This document shows positions 1 to 12,330 of a stretch of DNA of 64,000 nucleotides, one piece after another. The notes beneath the pieces were generated by a model, which saw only the letters and a program-made list of their open reading frames with translations, was not told the origin of the DNA and did no database searches. The position numbers and the translations under genes were made by a program. Position 1 is the first letter of the stretch; each line of letters opens with the position of its first letter. This DNA is from Brachypodium distachyon (Eukaryota; Streptophyta; Magnoliopsida; Poales; Poaceae): the NCBI RefSeq assembly GCF_000005505.3, contig NC_016131.3:46733355-46797354 (forward strand), given 5' to 3'.

Positions 1-1117
1 TAATGGAACAACTGTGCTGGTCTAAGTGGTCTTCTTCTGCGACACCCGTGTTGATACGTGAGAACAACAGCGGCTGTTTTGCTCTCAATCAAAACAAATT
101 TTTTCTATTCGTATGCTATGTCTAAATGTTTCCAAACGTTAGTTCGTATGCTGCATATATCGTGATGTTTTCTTTAGCTGTTTTGCTACAACGATGTGGA
201 TTTGTTGGATATGTATAGGTGGTCTAAAGACCTATTTGTAATTTTTATGATTTTTAGGATTCTTTGTACTGCCGTTGGTGACACTTTTTTGGATCGGAGG
301 AAGTACAAAGTTCGAAGATGTTTTTGCAAGACCAATACTGTACATATAAAAAAAACTGCTGCATGCCAGAGTTTGATGAGCAAAGTATAAATAGCAGCAA
401 AATTTGAACAGTCGACATATCAAATTTTTAAGGTAAATACTTGTCGTGGTTTCAGTCCAAGTATTTTAAGAAGGGAAGGGAGTAAATCGGACGGTCAAAA
501 ATGCGACGGATTGGATGAAAGCATCACCCAACCGACTCCTACCGCTGCCCCGGAACTTTCCGTAACTTGCCATGTTTTGACACTGAAGTTTTTGTTCTTT
601 GCATTAGCTCCGTGTGACCACTGACTGGTCACCGGTGAGAGATCACATCAGTAAATCCCTGATTGGACTCCTGGACCGCACCGCACTTCACCTCACCAGA
701 TAGTCAAACTACCCAGCGCCGTAATTTACCTCTTTACCCCCCACGCCGCCTCTCTCACAAAGTCCAGAAGAGAAAGCGGGGGAGCAAGTACGCAGGCAAC
801 CCCACCCCGGCCGGCCTGGGACTGGAATCCAAACGGGAATCGCGTGGAAACCTGTTGGCGGCAGCAAACCCCCACCCCCCCCCCCCCCCGATCGACGGAA
901 CCGAATCCCCTTCTTTCCCGTCCCTCTCACAAAGTCCTAATCATTGCCTTCTTCCCCACCCCCACCGAGCGAAGCAAAGCAAAGCAACCCCCCGCCGCAA
1001 CCGAAAGGCGGAACCAATCCCCCCTGCCGCCGCCGCCGCCGCAGAGAACTCTCCTCGCCGGGCTGAGCGGCGCGCTACCCCTCCTTCTGCTCCTCCTCCG
1101 CCGGCGGCGCGATCGGG
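1..1117. other. Upstream region of BSD gene; no gene seen
   Basis: No convincing coding exon is seen before position 1118. Positions about 436-484 look like one half of a Stowaway MITE: they contain TACTTGTCGTGGTTT and end in GGGAGTA, and no partner end is visible. From about 660 the composition becomes CT- and C-rich, with a C-run near 877-894 and several CT stretches, as is common in grass promoters and 5' UTRs. Long overlapping frames here come from GC-rich composition. No TATA box was assigned. Confidence 0.5.
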
Positions 1118-4100
1118 ATGGCGCGCGGGCTGCGCGGCGTCCGGGACGACCTGTCGGAGCTGGGCCGCCACCTGCTCGACATCGCCTGCTTCCTCCACCC
1201 GCTCCTCTCGCCGGCCCACACCGACTCCCCGCCCCTCACCCCCACGGCCCACGCCGCCCGCCGCAACCGCTCCCCTTCCCCGCGCCCCGCGTCCCCGCCT
1301 TCCTCCCCGTCCCTCCTCGCCGGCATCCTCGCCGACCTCGCCGAGATCGGCGGCTCCTTCCGCGTCGGCTTCTCCCCGCGGGGATCCCTCCCCGACCGCC
1401 CGCCGCCGGCCCGGGCCCTCCCCGGCCCGGACTCCCCGCCCCGCGCCGCCGCTGCCGCTGGCATCGCTGACGGTGTCGTGGGCGCGGCTCGCTCCTTTGC
1501 CGCCAGGCCTGAGGCGTGGATTGACTTCCCCGTGCTCGCGCTCGATGAGAGTAATGCTCTCTTCTCCAACTTCGGTTTGATCGTTGCGAATTGTACAAAT
1601 ATCTGTAGCCCCGTTGCCACCGATTTCGCCCGCTCATCATGCTGTCTTATGCAGTAGCACTTCTTTTTGCCAGACACGTTGTTTAATTAACTGTGATTTC
1701 AGTGAAATTGGATGGGAAGTGTTTACTAAAAAGACCAGGGTTTAGTGCTGTGTATATAGCCTTATAATACTAGACATCTTTCAAGTAAGAACTTTGGTAG
1801 AAAGCATTGATTAAAACCAAATGATCTACAGTTCCAGGGCGTGCTACCCGCATTGCACTCTTGCGTACGTCGCACTACTAAAGGACTGTTAAGCTACAAT
1901 AACTTGGGTGGTTGTAGGGGGTTTGTACTTTGTTGTTCATGCCGTTGACCACAGGTTTCTTAAAGGCTCTTCTTGTGGTTTCGTTTTGTTCCATGTACCA
2001 TTTATGAATATTATGATTGCTTAGATAGTATATTTCCATGCACATTTTTTCAAATTATTATGGCTTCATACTCCATAGGTTAATATAAGGAAATCACTTA
2101 TGCTGCCTCGGCTGTATTCAAGAAAAAACAATTATCTAAACATTTAAGAACTCACTGGGTCATTAATACTGGTAACACGAAGTGACATGACTATCATAAG
2201 GAATTAATAGGTTCCATAATCACTGAGATCCTGATTGTTGTAGCTAGACATAGTATAAATTAGATGCACTATTACAGATTTCAAGTTAGTTTACTGTTTG
2301 TAGGTTATAGCTAGAACAGGGAACATTTAAAATACAGACATCAAGTGTATTTAGTGAAGCTGATCTAGAACCATAGGATCTTGTTTTGATGTGCTTACTG
2401 GTACTTCAGGTTCTAGTTATTTCTTGTTGCCTTTACTCCTCCTCGGAATCACTTAAGAAGTTAAGATTGGTACCATCACCATCATACCATAACTTCTGAA
2501 ACATCAAAAATGTAGGTTCAATAGCGTTGTTAGTTGTTTTCATTATCTCATATCTGGAAAAATCTTATGTGGCTATCTTTTTGCTGCCTTATGGATTTAG
2601 TTTTGTGTTTTAATGCCATAAATGGTATTTTATACTACTTCACAGATTCTGCAATCTCTGATATTGAAAGGGATCATATGAAAGTTATTGAAGAACTTGT
2701 CCCTGATTTGGCATCTTTACGGGCTAGGCTCTGCCCATCCTACATGGATGAAGATGTATTCTGGAAGATATACTTTAGATTGCTTGAATCAAACCTCATT
2801 GAGCATAACTCAGAGGTATGTTATGACATGATTTTTGTCATTGTTCTCTACAAACATACTTTGCATCGTAGAACCAATTATGATGCTAGATTCAGTTCAA
2901 ACAGTTTATAGTTTTGAACTAAAGAGTATACTTAGCCAGAATGGCTTGCAAACAAAAAGAGCTAGAAGCATGTTTAAACCACTCTTTATTCTATTTTTAG
3001 TTAAACACATGCTTGTTATTACTGCCTCTGGATGTATACCCACTGAGCATTTTAAAGTGCCAGAAACAAGATTGGTCATGTATTAATTGTTCATTGCACC
3101 ACATTTAAAGAAGCAAGTCCAGCTTAATCAGTACTCCCTCCGATCCATAAAAGTGTCGCCACTTAGTACAAAATTTGTACTAACTTAGTACAAAATGAGC
3201 GACACTTTTTATGGATCGAAGGGAGTAAGTAAATGCTAGGATTTATTCAGGGGAGCCAATAAAAATCGGTCACTAAATATTGCTAATGAGACCACTCCAT
3301 CAGCCACGCCAACACGTATGGTTTAGGTGCTAGCTGGATGGGCAATATAGTAATAAGTACTCCCTCCGATCCTAAATTGCTGTCGTGGTTTTAGTTCAAA
3401 TTTGAACTAAAACCACGACAAGAATTTAGGATCAGAGGGAGTAATATGTACCGCCATTGTAACTACCTTCACAGTGATGACTGATTAATATATATGTATT
3501 TAATACTTCTTATTCATGCATGCAGCTGGTTAAAATTGGTATCAATTTATTTTCTATATATAGTTGGCTGCAACAGTTTGTCTGAACCAATTTCTCAACA
3601 ACTAGTAATATATTAAAATGGGAACTATTCCTGTACGAATACATGGACCAAATTCTAGTTTCTGCCAGTCGTTGGAACTGGTGTTGATTGCTACTAGGCC
3701 TCAGAACGTTCACTTGAATGGCATCTGTTTAGCCAGCACATACTATTATCTCGCAGCAACAATGTGCTTGAGTCATGGTCTTGAATGAACTGTTTTATGT
3801 TATTTTTTATTACACCCTGGTGGCATTATCATTCACGAAAACATGATCAGATGTTGTACTTTCAGGAAGATAACCAGAATGTGCCGCGCCATCACGTAAA
3901 TGAGATAGAGTCAGATTCTGCTCCTCATGTCTGTGAGATTGAAAGCGAGAAAAGCATTCAAGAGGGTTACCAATCTTCAGAGAGTCATGCTTTGAGCAAA
4001 ACACGATCTGAGCAAAGCATTGACCAATGGGTGTTTGCAAAGTCGAAGTCTGAGCAGAGCATGGATCAGTGGTCGGAAATCCCTTCCGATGTGGAATCTT

Positions 4101-4384
4101 TCAGAGAAGGTAAAAGGTACCTCAGCAGCGAGGCTGAGGAGATGAGCGATGCTGACAGTTCCAATGTTGTTGTCATGGACAAATACATGGATTCACTCCT
4201 GCCAGATCGGAGAAGCCTCTCGTACGCCAGCTCCTCTGTCCGACGTGATTCGGTAAGAAGAAAACCTGCCTCGTCTCCTGAATATAGCCACCGACCTCCG
4301 CAGCCTACACAGCATGCATCGCTGTCGAAGAAGGAATCATGGGATGTCATCGAGGATTCGGAGTTTGATATACTTGACAGTTAG
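1118..4384 (+). CDS. BSD domain-containing protein, three exons
   Basis: The exons are 1118-1550, 2646-2815 and 3866-4384, giving 373 residues. Both introns have GT/AG ends and the frame closes exactly (433+170+519 nt). The N-terminal part is proline- and serine-rich, which fits the first exon of plant BSD proteins. Exon 2 carries the BSD core with the family's aromatic pairs at F183-W184 and Y187-F188 in the segment DEDVFWKIYF. Exon 3 is acidic and serine-rich, with two close repeats SEQSIDQW and SEQSMDQW, and ends in an acidic tail. BSD domains occur in TFIIH p62 and in synapse-associated and DOS2-like proteins; the role of the plant versions is poorly defined, so no pathway is assigned. 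The start is the ATG in GGGATGGCGCGC, which opens a frame continuous with the conserved segment. Intron 2 carries two Stowaway MITEs. Family assignment is firm; function is open. Confidence 0.85.
3134..3225. repeat. Stowaway MITE in intron 2 of BSD gene
   Basis: A 92-bp near-palindrome starts CTCCCTCCGATCC and ends in its inverted match GGATCGAAGGGAG. It is flanked by TA on both sides (3132-3133 and 3226-3227), the Stowaway (Tc1/Mariner) target site. Confidence 0.9.
3360..3441. repeat. Stowaway MITE in intron 2 of BSD gene
   Basis: An 82-bp near-perfect palindrome has ends CTCCCTCCGATCC and GGATCAGAGGGAG, flanked by TA. The core GTGGTTTTAGTTC is mirrored by GAACTAAAACCAC, so a transcript through the intron could fold into a long hairpin. 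Confidence 0.9.
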
Positions 4385-6722
4385 CGGTAAGGGATCTTTG
4401 CAGTCTTTCCGGCTGTTTATCCTCTTATTTTTCTTCATGACCCCTTCAGCTGGTTTGTAAATGGCGACCTTCAGGCGGTGCCAGTGATCGTGGGCAAAGA
4501 TCTTCAAAGTAATAATATCGTGTGCATATTCTCTCTATGTTTCTAGAGTGTATATCCTCTCATCGTCTCATGCATGTCACCTGCTGTAACATAAGAAATT
4601 CGTGATGGATCCCTCAAAGAGTGAGGCTTGGGTACTGGCCTCCTTGCAGTAGAAAATTTGCTTTTCACATTTTATTTGCATCATGTCTGGCCATTCTAAT
4701 TAACCAACGGGCAGCTACAAAATCCAAGTTCCTGCGAACGCCAGCGGCCAGCGCAAAAAAAAGGCCAGCGGAGCCCTTCCACTTCCTAGTTTCTGATACG
4801 CGAACCGACGGAACCGTGTAGCGACCAACGGCTTAGCACTTCGACACTCCATTTTCCTTCGCGGCACGGGATCGCCAGCCTGAGTGGCAATCACCGACCG
4901 GTCACTGTTTATATCATTGAAGATTATCTCAAAGAACACTGCTAAAAGAAATATGTTGTTCAAATAAACATTATGCAATCAGCCGACCGGAAGTTGAACG
5001 GTTATCTATATAATATATTAAATTAGACGAGTCGTGGGCTCCGTACGTCATCCGCTGGACTCACGCCCGAAGCGTTTTTTCCCATCCGCCTCCTCGCCTC
5101 GACCCCTCTCCTCGCACTCGTGGCCCGATGCGGTGGCCGTCGCGCCACCCAGTCCGACCCTCCGTTGCTCTGTGCTGCCCGACACCGACGCCGCTCATGG
5201 CGCTGCCACGGAGGTCCCGCCGCCTCCTCTTCCCCTCTGCCTGACGCCTCCTCCCCCCCTGCCCTTGCCGGGTCGCGGTGCCGCAGCAGGTCCTTGGTGA
5301 TGGCCTCGTCGCGCTCCGCTGCAACCGCGGCCTGATTGGACCACATTCTGGCCGACTACGGGGACGTGGATCCAGTCAACGGCGACCTCTATTGCGTCTC
5401 CGGAGGCCTCAATTTCAGGTGTGAAGAGCTAGGTTCAGGCCGTGGTGACGTCGATTTCGATCGAGTCCCTCTTCCTCCTCTCTTGGACAAACGCGAGGAC
5501 AGCAATCCCATGGGTAGTTCCGTTTGGTTTGAGCAGCTTGTCGAGGCGGATAGATGGCCGGCCTATGAGTTCTCCCTCCAACCATCTTATTGTACCGACG
5601 AGTATTTGCGGTCGTACTATTTTCTCATCTCCTATTCTGGCTGCTAATTACTTATTCCTAACCCATCTGACCTCTCCATCCTGGTTGTTGTTTGAGTACA
5701 GGTGTGTCTCAATCACCGATTGTATGACCTAATTTTGAATTGTATGATTGAGATTTGTTTCATTGTGCTTGGTTCTGCAGGTTAAACAGCTCACGGTAGT
5801 ATTTTTTTATGATTGTGCATGTGTTCCTCTTCTAAATATGGGCAACTAATGCTACTGCTTTGCAGCCTTCCATGTGCTTGATGGAATGCTTGGCTGCACC
5901 TAAGACTGGCATCGACGCATGGTATGTGCACAAAAAATTTCATACAATGGCTGGCTGCAGATGGTTGGCATGTTTTGGTTTAGTTGCTTGAAAGGAAGAA
6001 TTTCCTCAATCTAATTCGGCGATGTTTTTTTATAATGTAGTCTGCCTATAAATTTGACAGTAATAAGGTCTCGCTGCCAAACTTTTAAAAGCAGGTCAGA
6101 AAGTCCAGGAAGAACAGGAGAAGGTAGATTCGTACCCATCACAAGGATTCATAATAATTGGGCTTATTTTGGAAAACTTGATAGGTTTTGGCTGTGTTTT
6201 TTTTTATGCAGACGTGCAAAACACTCATGGCTGGTACACTGTCCTGACGTGCAGTTGAGTTTGTCAATCCGTAGCATGGGCATTCCACAGATTTTGATGA
6301 TTGATTGGTGTGAAATTATCTAAGGAACTGTTGTCAAGTTATGCAATTGAATTGTAGCTATGCTTCAGAAAGAAAAGAAGGAAAAAAATGTTTTCCTTTT
6401 CTTGAAGTTTTGAGATTTAGATTGGGTACTGAACGAATATATCAATCGAGAAATTGGTGCTGTAGTTGAAGATCAATGTAGAGAACAATGTAAGTAAGGC
6501 TATGTGTTTCCATACAATACACTGGATTGGCAACTCATGATGAATATAACGGAACGTAGCTCCCGGTTCCTTGAGAATAACATCTATTGTGGTTGTTTAT
6601 GTGCTATTGTTGCAGCTGATAAAGTTATAATCCTCCAGGATCCAGATCTAATAAGTTAGTATCATGAGTGTTGGAGCAACTCTTTCGCTTTGTGGTATAT
6701 TCCTTATAAAAAAAACTAGCTA
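4385..6722. other. Intergenic; GC-rich block with unassigned ORFs
   Basis: Positions 4385-4980 are the likely 3' UTR and downstream spacer of the BSD gene. About 5030-5420 is GC-rich and open in several frames. A frame from about 5336 to 5647 encodes roughly 100 residues containing ILADYGDVDPVNGDLYC, followed by GGCCTCAATTTCAGGTGTG, which could hold a splice site. I recognise no family, and no continuation with matching phase was found. It may be a gene fragment carried by a repeat, or a small unannotated gene. From 5650 to 6720 the sequence is AT-rich with no coding signal. Confidence 0.35.
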
Positions 6723-6832
6723 CTCCCTCCGTCACATATTAAGTACTGAAATATTACATGACCTATTTTAGTATATAGATATGTCTATATTTAGACAAAT
6801 TTGAATCCCTTGATATGAGGACGGAGGAAGGA
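6723..6832. repeat. Stowaway-like MITE, degraded right end
   Basis: The left end is TA followed by CTCCCTCCGTCACATATT. The right end ACGGAGGAAGGATTA is a decayed version of the inverted terminus. The centre has the inverted pair GATATGTCTATATTTAGAC, typical of grass Stowaway elements. Confidence 0.7.
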
Positions 6833-7096
6833 TTATACTTGGCACCTTTTGTTTCCTCCGTACTGGTCAAGAAGAAGTGCAGAAGGATTGAATTCTGCAG
6901 ACAACACTAAAACTGCATGTCACAATGAAGGAATTTGATTGATTAAGCTGATCAGTAATGCAATTAGGATTTTCTATGCTCCTTTTCCTTTCATGCACAG
7001 CGTTGCCAAGAAAATGAAGTGGCAAGACCGTTTTCTTGCCTTCCCGTTGCAATGCACGGTCCATTCAGCTAGTGTTTTTAATATGCGTAATTGCTA

Positions 7097-7209
7097 CTCC
7101 CTCCGTTACATAATTCTTGTCTCAAATTTACCTAAAAATGGACATATCTATTCATAAAAAATGTCTAGATATATCTAATATTTCGACAAGAATTATGGGA
7201 TGGAGAGAG
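7097..7209. repeat. Stowaway MITE, 113 bp
   Basis: It starts CTCCCTCCGTTACATAATTC and ends GACAAGAATTATGGGATGG followed by AGAGAG, flanked by TA. It has the same length and nearly the same interior as the element at 28447-28559, so the two belong to one subfamily. Confidence 0.88.
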
Positions 7210-7278
7210 TATGTAATATATCATGAGTCCATGACCTATACATTATTGAGGCTATAGTTCATTTGTTCTAATTTTCTA

Positions 7279-7361
7279 TTCCCTCCAATCCATAATAAGT
7301 GCCTTGGATTTATTACAAACTTGTACTACTAACTTTGTACTGAATCCAAGACACTTATGAA
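7279..7361. repeat. Partial Stowaway MITE
   Basis: It starts TTCCCTCCAATCCATAATAA and has an internal inverted pair (TGCCTTGGATT and AATCCAAGACAC). The right terminus is lost after ACACTTATGAAA. Confidence 0.6.
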
Positions 7362-7560
7362 ATCTCAAAACCGGAACCGAAATTGAACCGGAAAAAAAAG
7401 AAATTTGGATTCGGCTCGGTTTTTTGTTTGCATTTTCAGTTGCGGTTCGGTTTTGCACACCCTGAGGTCAGATGCAATAGGATATGCTAGGCTCTTGAGG
7501 TGCACCTCACTTCCATCTGTTTCGGGGTGGCCCAAACCCGCTCCTCTCATAGCGGATTTG

Positions 7561-7804
7561 GGGTGTGTTTGGATTGAAGCCAACATCTACCCTACCAATT
7601 TTTTGGTCATTGACTAAAAGTTGGTCTTTGTTTGGATGATTTCCAAATATTTGGCATACCAATGCTCTATAGCCAACTCTAGTTCATTTTTTTGGCCAAA
7701 GTTGGCCAATTCATGGGCAATTCATGGGCAAGCAAAGCTATGACCAATATTTTGGCAAGCCAAATTTTTGATAGGGCTAACTTGGGCTCAAACCAAACAG
7801 ACTC
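7561..7804. repeat. Tourist-like (PIF/Harbinger) MITE
   Basis: This 244-bp element starts GGGTGTGTTTGGATTGAAGC and ends in the inverted version TTGGGCTCAAACCAAACAGA plus CTC. TTG lies on both sides (7558-7560 and 7805-7807), giving a 3-bp target duplication as expected for Harbinger-class MITEs. The GTGTGTTTGG terminus is typical of grass Tourist elements. Confidence 0.8.
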
Positions 7805-8239
7805 TTGGTTTCTCTCCCTTTCAAAAGGACAGCGGTGCGTGTGGTGTGGTGCTCTAACGAAGCTTTATCCGTGCTCCTTTAGAGCCATTTGGGGTTCTTT
7901 AGCCCGCCGGATCTGCCTTGCTAAGTGGAGGGGTGATGTGCTCTTAGATGTGACGGGGATCTTCTTTAGTTGCATCTGTTGGCATGTTGGCGTGTAGGTG
8001 GAGCGTTTGTTTGTCGTTTCGGTCCTTTTTTTTTACTGTTAGGGCCTTCGTCCCCTTTATATCTAGTTTTCGCCTGATTTTCACTAATTAAATAGACAAC
8101 TCTATTTCTTCTGTAATGAAATGCAGGAACTCCCTGCCCATTTCAGGTGTCCTAAAAAAATTAAGCAGTTTTATGCGGCCCGGTCCGGTTCTTACCTTGT
8201 TCACACCGGTTCAGCGCTTCAGGCTGAAAACCTCAAGAC

Positions 8240-9250
8240 AACATTGTTTTCTCTTTGTGCTCATTTTCCCCCTCTTCTGCTCCTCCTCTCCCCCACCTTG
8301 CTACAGCTCCGAGCGCTTCTGCTACCGCTGACTCCTCTTCTCCTCGCCGGCCGGAGAGGAGGTCCAGTCCTCTGTATATTTCTATTTAGTTGTTTCCTTA
8401 GGGGCGTTTGCCAGGAGCCTAACGTTGGTGGCTTCGGATCCCCGCCGACGCGCTTTGCCTTGGTTTCTCCTCGTCGTCTTCTTTGGCCTTCTGGTCACTG
8501 ACGCCGGTGAGATTTACCAGGTCGGCCGCTCCGCCAATAACAGATCCGTGGTGAGTCCTGTTCTTCAGGTCAGTGCTTCCTCCTTCCCTCCGGCCTCTAC
8601 TCATGGTGGGTCTTGGGCTGAAGTTAGAGGAGGAGTTATGTTCTTGAAGCTGGTAGATCTTGCCTTCCCTTCGGTCAATAAACTCGTTGGAGTTCTGATT
8701 TGTGGCGATTTGACCCGTCCTGGGCGTCGTGGTGCCGCTGTACGGGCCGAGTTTCTTGGATCTGGAGCTCCATGGGAAGTTGGTGAAGCTGCTTCTCTGA
8801 TTCGTCATCGGAGCCCATTCCCAGTGATGTTTAGGCAGCTGCTGCTGTCCCGTCGCTGCATCTACAGGCCGTTTAAGTGGCTGCTCCATGAGTTGGTGCT
8901 GACCGATGTCAGGCACTGCAACCCTCTCTTCCTCCCGGCTGCTATGCCAAAAGGGAGATCACCCGCCTCCTGTATGGCGCCTCAAGCCTGCTTCGTCCCA
9001 AGTGGTGTCGTCCCCGGCGATGAAGTGGGTTGCCATGCCCGGAGGTCTCAGAGCACGAACGGTGGAGAAGGATCCGATTGTATCTAAATCTTTCTCTGTG
9101 GGTCCTTTTTGTAAAAAGTGAGGAGTACGTTGTAACTTTCGTTTATCTTGAGGTCCTCTCTGAAAATTGTAATCCCACCGCTTTAATGAGCAATGCAGTT
9201 TCCGGGTCCTTCGGGACCCTTCCCTTTAAAAAAAACATTGTTTTCTCTTT
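8240..9250 (+). mobile_element. Poly(A)-tailed retroposon with 17-bp target duplication
   Basis: The 17-bp sequence AACATTGTTTTCTCTTT occurs at 8240-8256 and again at 9234-9250. Between them is a 977-bp insert (8257-9233) that ends in an A-run directly before the second copy. A long direct repeat plus a 3' A-tail is the signature of L1-type target-primed reverse transcription, so the insert is a truncated LINE, a SINE-like element or a retrocopied transcript. A frame from 8425 to 9087 (220 residues) is open, but I recognise no reverse transcriptase, endonuclease or cellular domain in it. There is no terminal inverted repeat. Confidence 0.75.
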
Positions 9251-12200
9251 CTCAACTTCAAGCTTCAATTTGTCAGCCACCCCCTCCTCTAACAGCCTGT
9301 CAAGCGCACATCTGCACATTCACCAATTCTGGACAAGAACCGAACCAGGCCGCACAAAACAGACCATTTTGATGTTGTTGATGCTGGCGTGTGGGGCCCA
9401 CAGGTTAGAACTGTTGTTTGATGGCCTGATATCAAGATTATGGGTTTTCTGATGTGTGACTATAATGGTCCACTCCGTGGAGTTGCATATCTTGGCTTGT
9501 AATTTCGTGATTTTGGTTATTTTCCTCACTGGTTTGGCGATGATTCAACTGTTCGTCAACTTGTCTTGCGAGGAGTGTGTCCCTAGCCACCACGCGTTCA
9601 ACGATATTAGGTTCTCAGCGGGTTATACGGCTCTATAAAACCTACTCCATCCGTTTGTTATAAGGTTCATATTTGAAGTTTATGCCACAGTTTGATCAAC
9701 AACTATTCAAATTATATTTAATATATGTATATAAAAGTTATACAATTCGAAAGAGTTTATCAATACGAATCCAACAACATATCTTTTGTGCCGCAATAAT
9801 TCATATTACCAATGTATTTTTTGGTCAAACTTTGGCATATAATTCCGCGTGCGCTTTATAAACCCAAACGGAGAGAGGACAAGGTTAGTTCAACTCATGC
9901 AATTCTGGTCTTCTACTATTTCGTCACCAGAGATTTGGAGCGGTTAGACAAGTTGGCTCAAAGGTTTTTGACCTAACTTCTAGTTTATCTGAAATTCTCA
10001 TTGTCGGTCTAGTTTTTTCGATGAATTGTAATTGGTTTGCTCAATAAATAAAGCCGGATTGTTGTTTTAAAAAAAAGTTGGCAGACACTATACGGGAGAA
10101 AGCTGATCGGAGAAGTTCTAAAAAAAAAAGATACGGTCTATTAGTCCTGCTATCTCGATCGGGCTGTTTCACACAAAAAAATTGGCACGCCCCATGTATA
10201 CGATATAGAAAGCTGATGGGAGAAGTTCTCAAAAAGAAGAAAAATGTTTTACAGGCTTACAGCAAACTGCGCAGACAGCGCATTCAGCTGGCCATCGCGC
10301 AAATTTGTTTTTGAACGGGCCATGCATGCATGCAGGGCAACGACTAATTCATTCGTTATCCGGGGCGCACAAAAGAATTACACGGCATGCATGTTGCATG
10401 GTAATAGATATCGGGACAAAGAACGCATGGTCGAGTGAATTTCTCGCTAACGCACTTGCGATCGAGTCGTGTTCGATCGGGCAGCTGCCAGCTGCCATGA
10501 ACAACCACCAACACCGAATCCCACCTTGAGCTTGAGCGTGCGCAATGGCCAATGGCGAGCCAACGTCTCCCTTGTGGATTGTCATCAGCCTCTCTCCTGA
10601 GTCCTGACTATAGGCTCTACACTGACCATTAATGTGACGTCACGATTGTCAACTGCCTACGTACGTAGGTATGTAGTACCTTTGGCAGCCATATATTCCT
10701 ACCGCCGCCTTTGTCCTGGCTCTGCTTTCAGCTCTACCTTAGGTATCTGGCATAATGCAACAGGTACGTACAAAACATGACATGTAAACAAAAACGTAAC
10801 TTGGAGAGGAATACAACCGGTAGATTAGATTGTTTGAGGAGGCATAAATGATCAGTTCATTGTGGTGCTGTTAAATATGTGTGGAGAGTAGTGAGTATGT
10901 TGATAGGAGCAGGTGATAGACCTAGGATGTTTACTCAATTTTTTTTGGTGGATATCTCATCATACTTGGCTGAACATAAACTTGCAGATCATAGGTAGGT
11001 TTGGCGGCCATATGTTGGGCGATATGATGATACGATGCTTCATGCAATCGCTGCTATTCGCGACGGCCGTATCTGTGTCGTTTGTGATTCTAAACTTACT
11101 TTCACTAGCCTTCGCTTAGTTCGCTGGCACTTCTTGTAGTAGAACGGCGTGCGTGCTTGTCCGCCGGCCTGGCGGCAAGTTAAATTCTCCGGGGAAGAAC
11201 TTTGGTGCTTGTTCTGTCATCTCTTTTGGTAGTAGAACCCGATCTTTATGGTCGAATGGAAACAAATGTTTTGTGTTTAAGAGACATTAGTGCATATCTC
11301 TGGCCAAATAAATTTGAATACAAATGTCCAAATGGCAGATTCTTTTGGTTGCTCATGGCATATCAACAATTTATGAACATTTTGTGTGATCATGAATAAA
11401 CATGCATAAATACTACAACCTGACACTTATTATGGATCGAAGGGAGTATATTGTTTGTTATGTGGCAAATTACAACAATGAATTTATTTTTGTTGATTCT
11501 AGCTAGAGGATTTGGTTGAGTAATTGTCCTTTGGGGGCCTTCGGATTTGGATGTTGAGCGATGATGTGCGATGAGGTCATCAGGGCATGCATCCCCGATA
11601 ATTGCCAACCCTTTCATAAAGCTTGTAGGTATAGCAAAATGCATTTGGTTTGATCGATCAATGTATTCGCCTGGACAAACTTGTAGTTTGTTAAATAAAT
11701 TAATAAACGTAAAATATGGTTGTACATAAGCCGATGGTTTCCACCTCTTTTCGAAAAAAGCAATGATTTTTTTTGTTCGGGCACGCGTGAAAATGTATTT
11801 TGAATGGGCGCATGCGATTGTTCTAGTTGGACGTAACCAAATCAGACAGCCTACCCGTGCATGCGAGACTCAATCAAACTGGACTTATTAAAGACTACCG
11901 AAGGGATCGAGTAGGGAGTACGTCGTTGGTGGCAGGAGTATAGTATTCGAGCGAAAAATTAACTGGACGGGAGGAGGATAAAGCTACTAGCTAACCAGGG
12001 GACAGGCCGGCCTGACACAAAGTAACCGTTGCCGGATACGCCTGATGACTTTCCTAACCGCCTGGCCGGTGCATGCATCCATGGCTGGCTAATGACAGCA
12101 CTTCCTAATATCGCGGACGCCAAAATTAATGTACTACTGCTACTACTCCTCCATGCGCAATGCAACGTACACACAGCATGGGTGCAAAATACTCACGTCC

Positions 12201-12330
12201 GGTAATCTGAAACTTGTCGAATAAAAACGAAAAAGGGAATAATAAAAATGGTACGCACGTAAGTACAGTAGTTACTAGCAGCAACAAACAAAGAAACTCG
12301 ACAAGTTGGTCGTGACTGATATGCGTAAAT
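9251..12330. other. Intergenic; repeats only, no gene recognised
   Basis: Positions about 9641-9873 form a degraded Stowaway-like element (CTCCATCCGTTTGTTATAAG at the left, CCCAAACGGAGAGAG at the right). Positions 9958-10074 end in an A-run and are flanked by AAGTTGGC (9950-9957 and 10075-10082), a possible tiny retroposon. AGAAAGCTGAT with GGAGAAGTTCT occurs twice (about 10097 and 10207), a local duplication. Near 11421-11449 is a lone Stowaway end (TTATGGATCGAAGGGAGTA). I see no gene in 10260-12330. Confidence 0.5.

Noticed and set aside
663..1580. 305-residue plus-strand ORF overlapping BSD exon 1
   Set aside because: It is a GC-driven open frame of Pro/Arg-rich text in another frame; the BSD frame from 1118 splices cleanly into the conserved exon.
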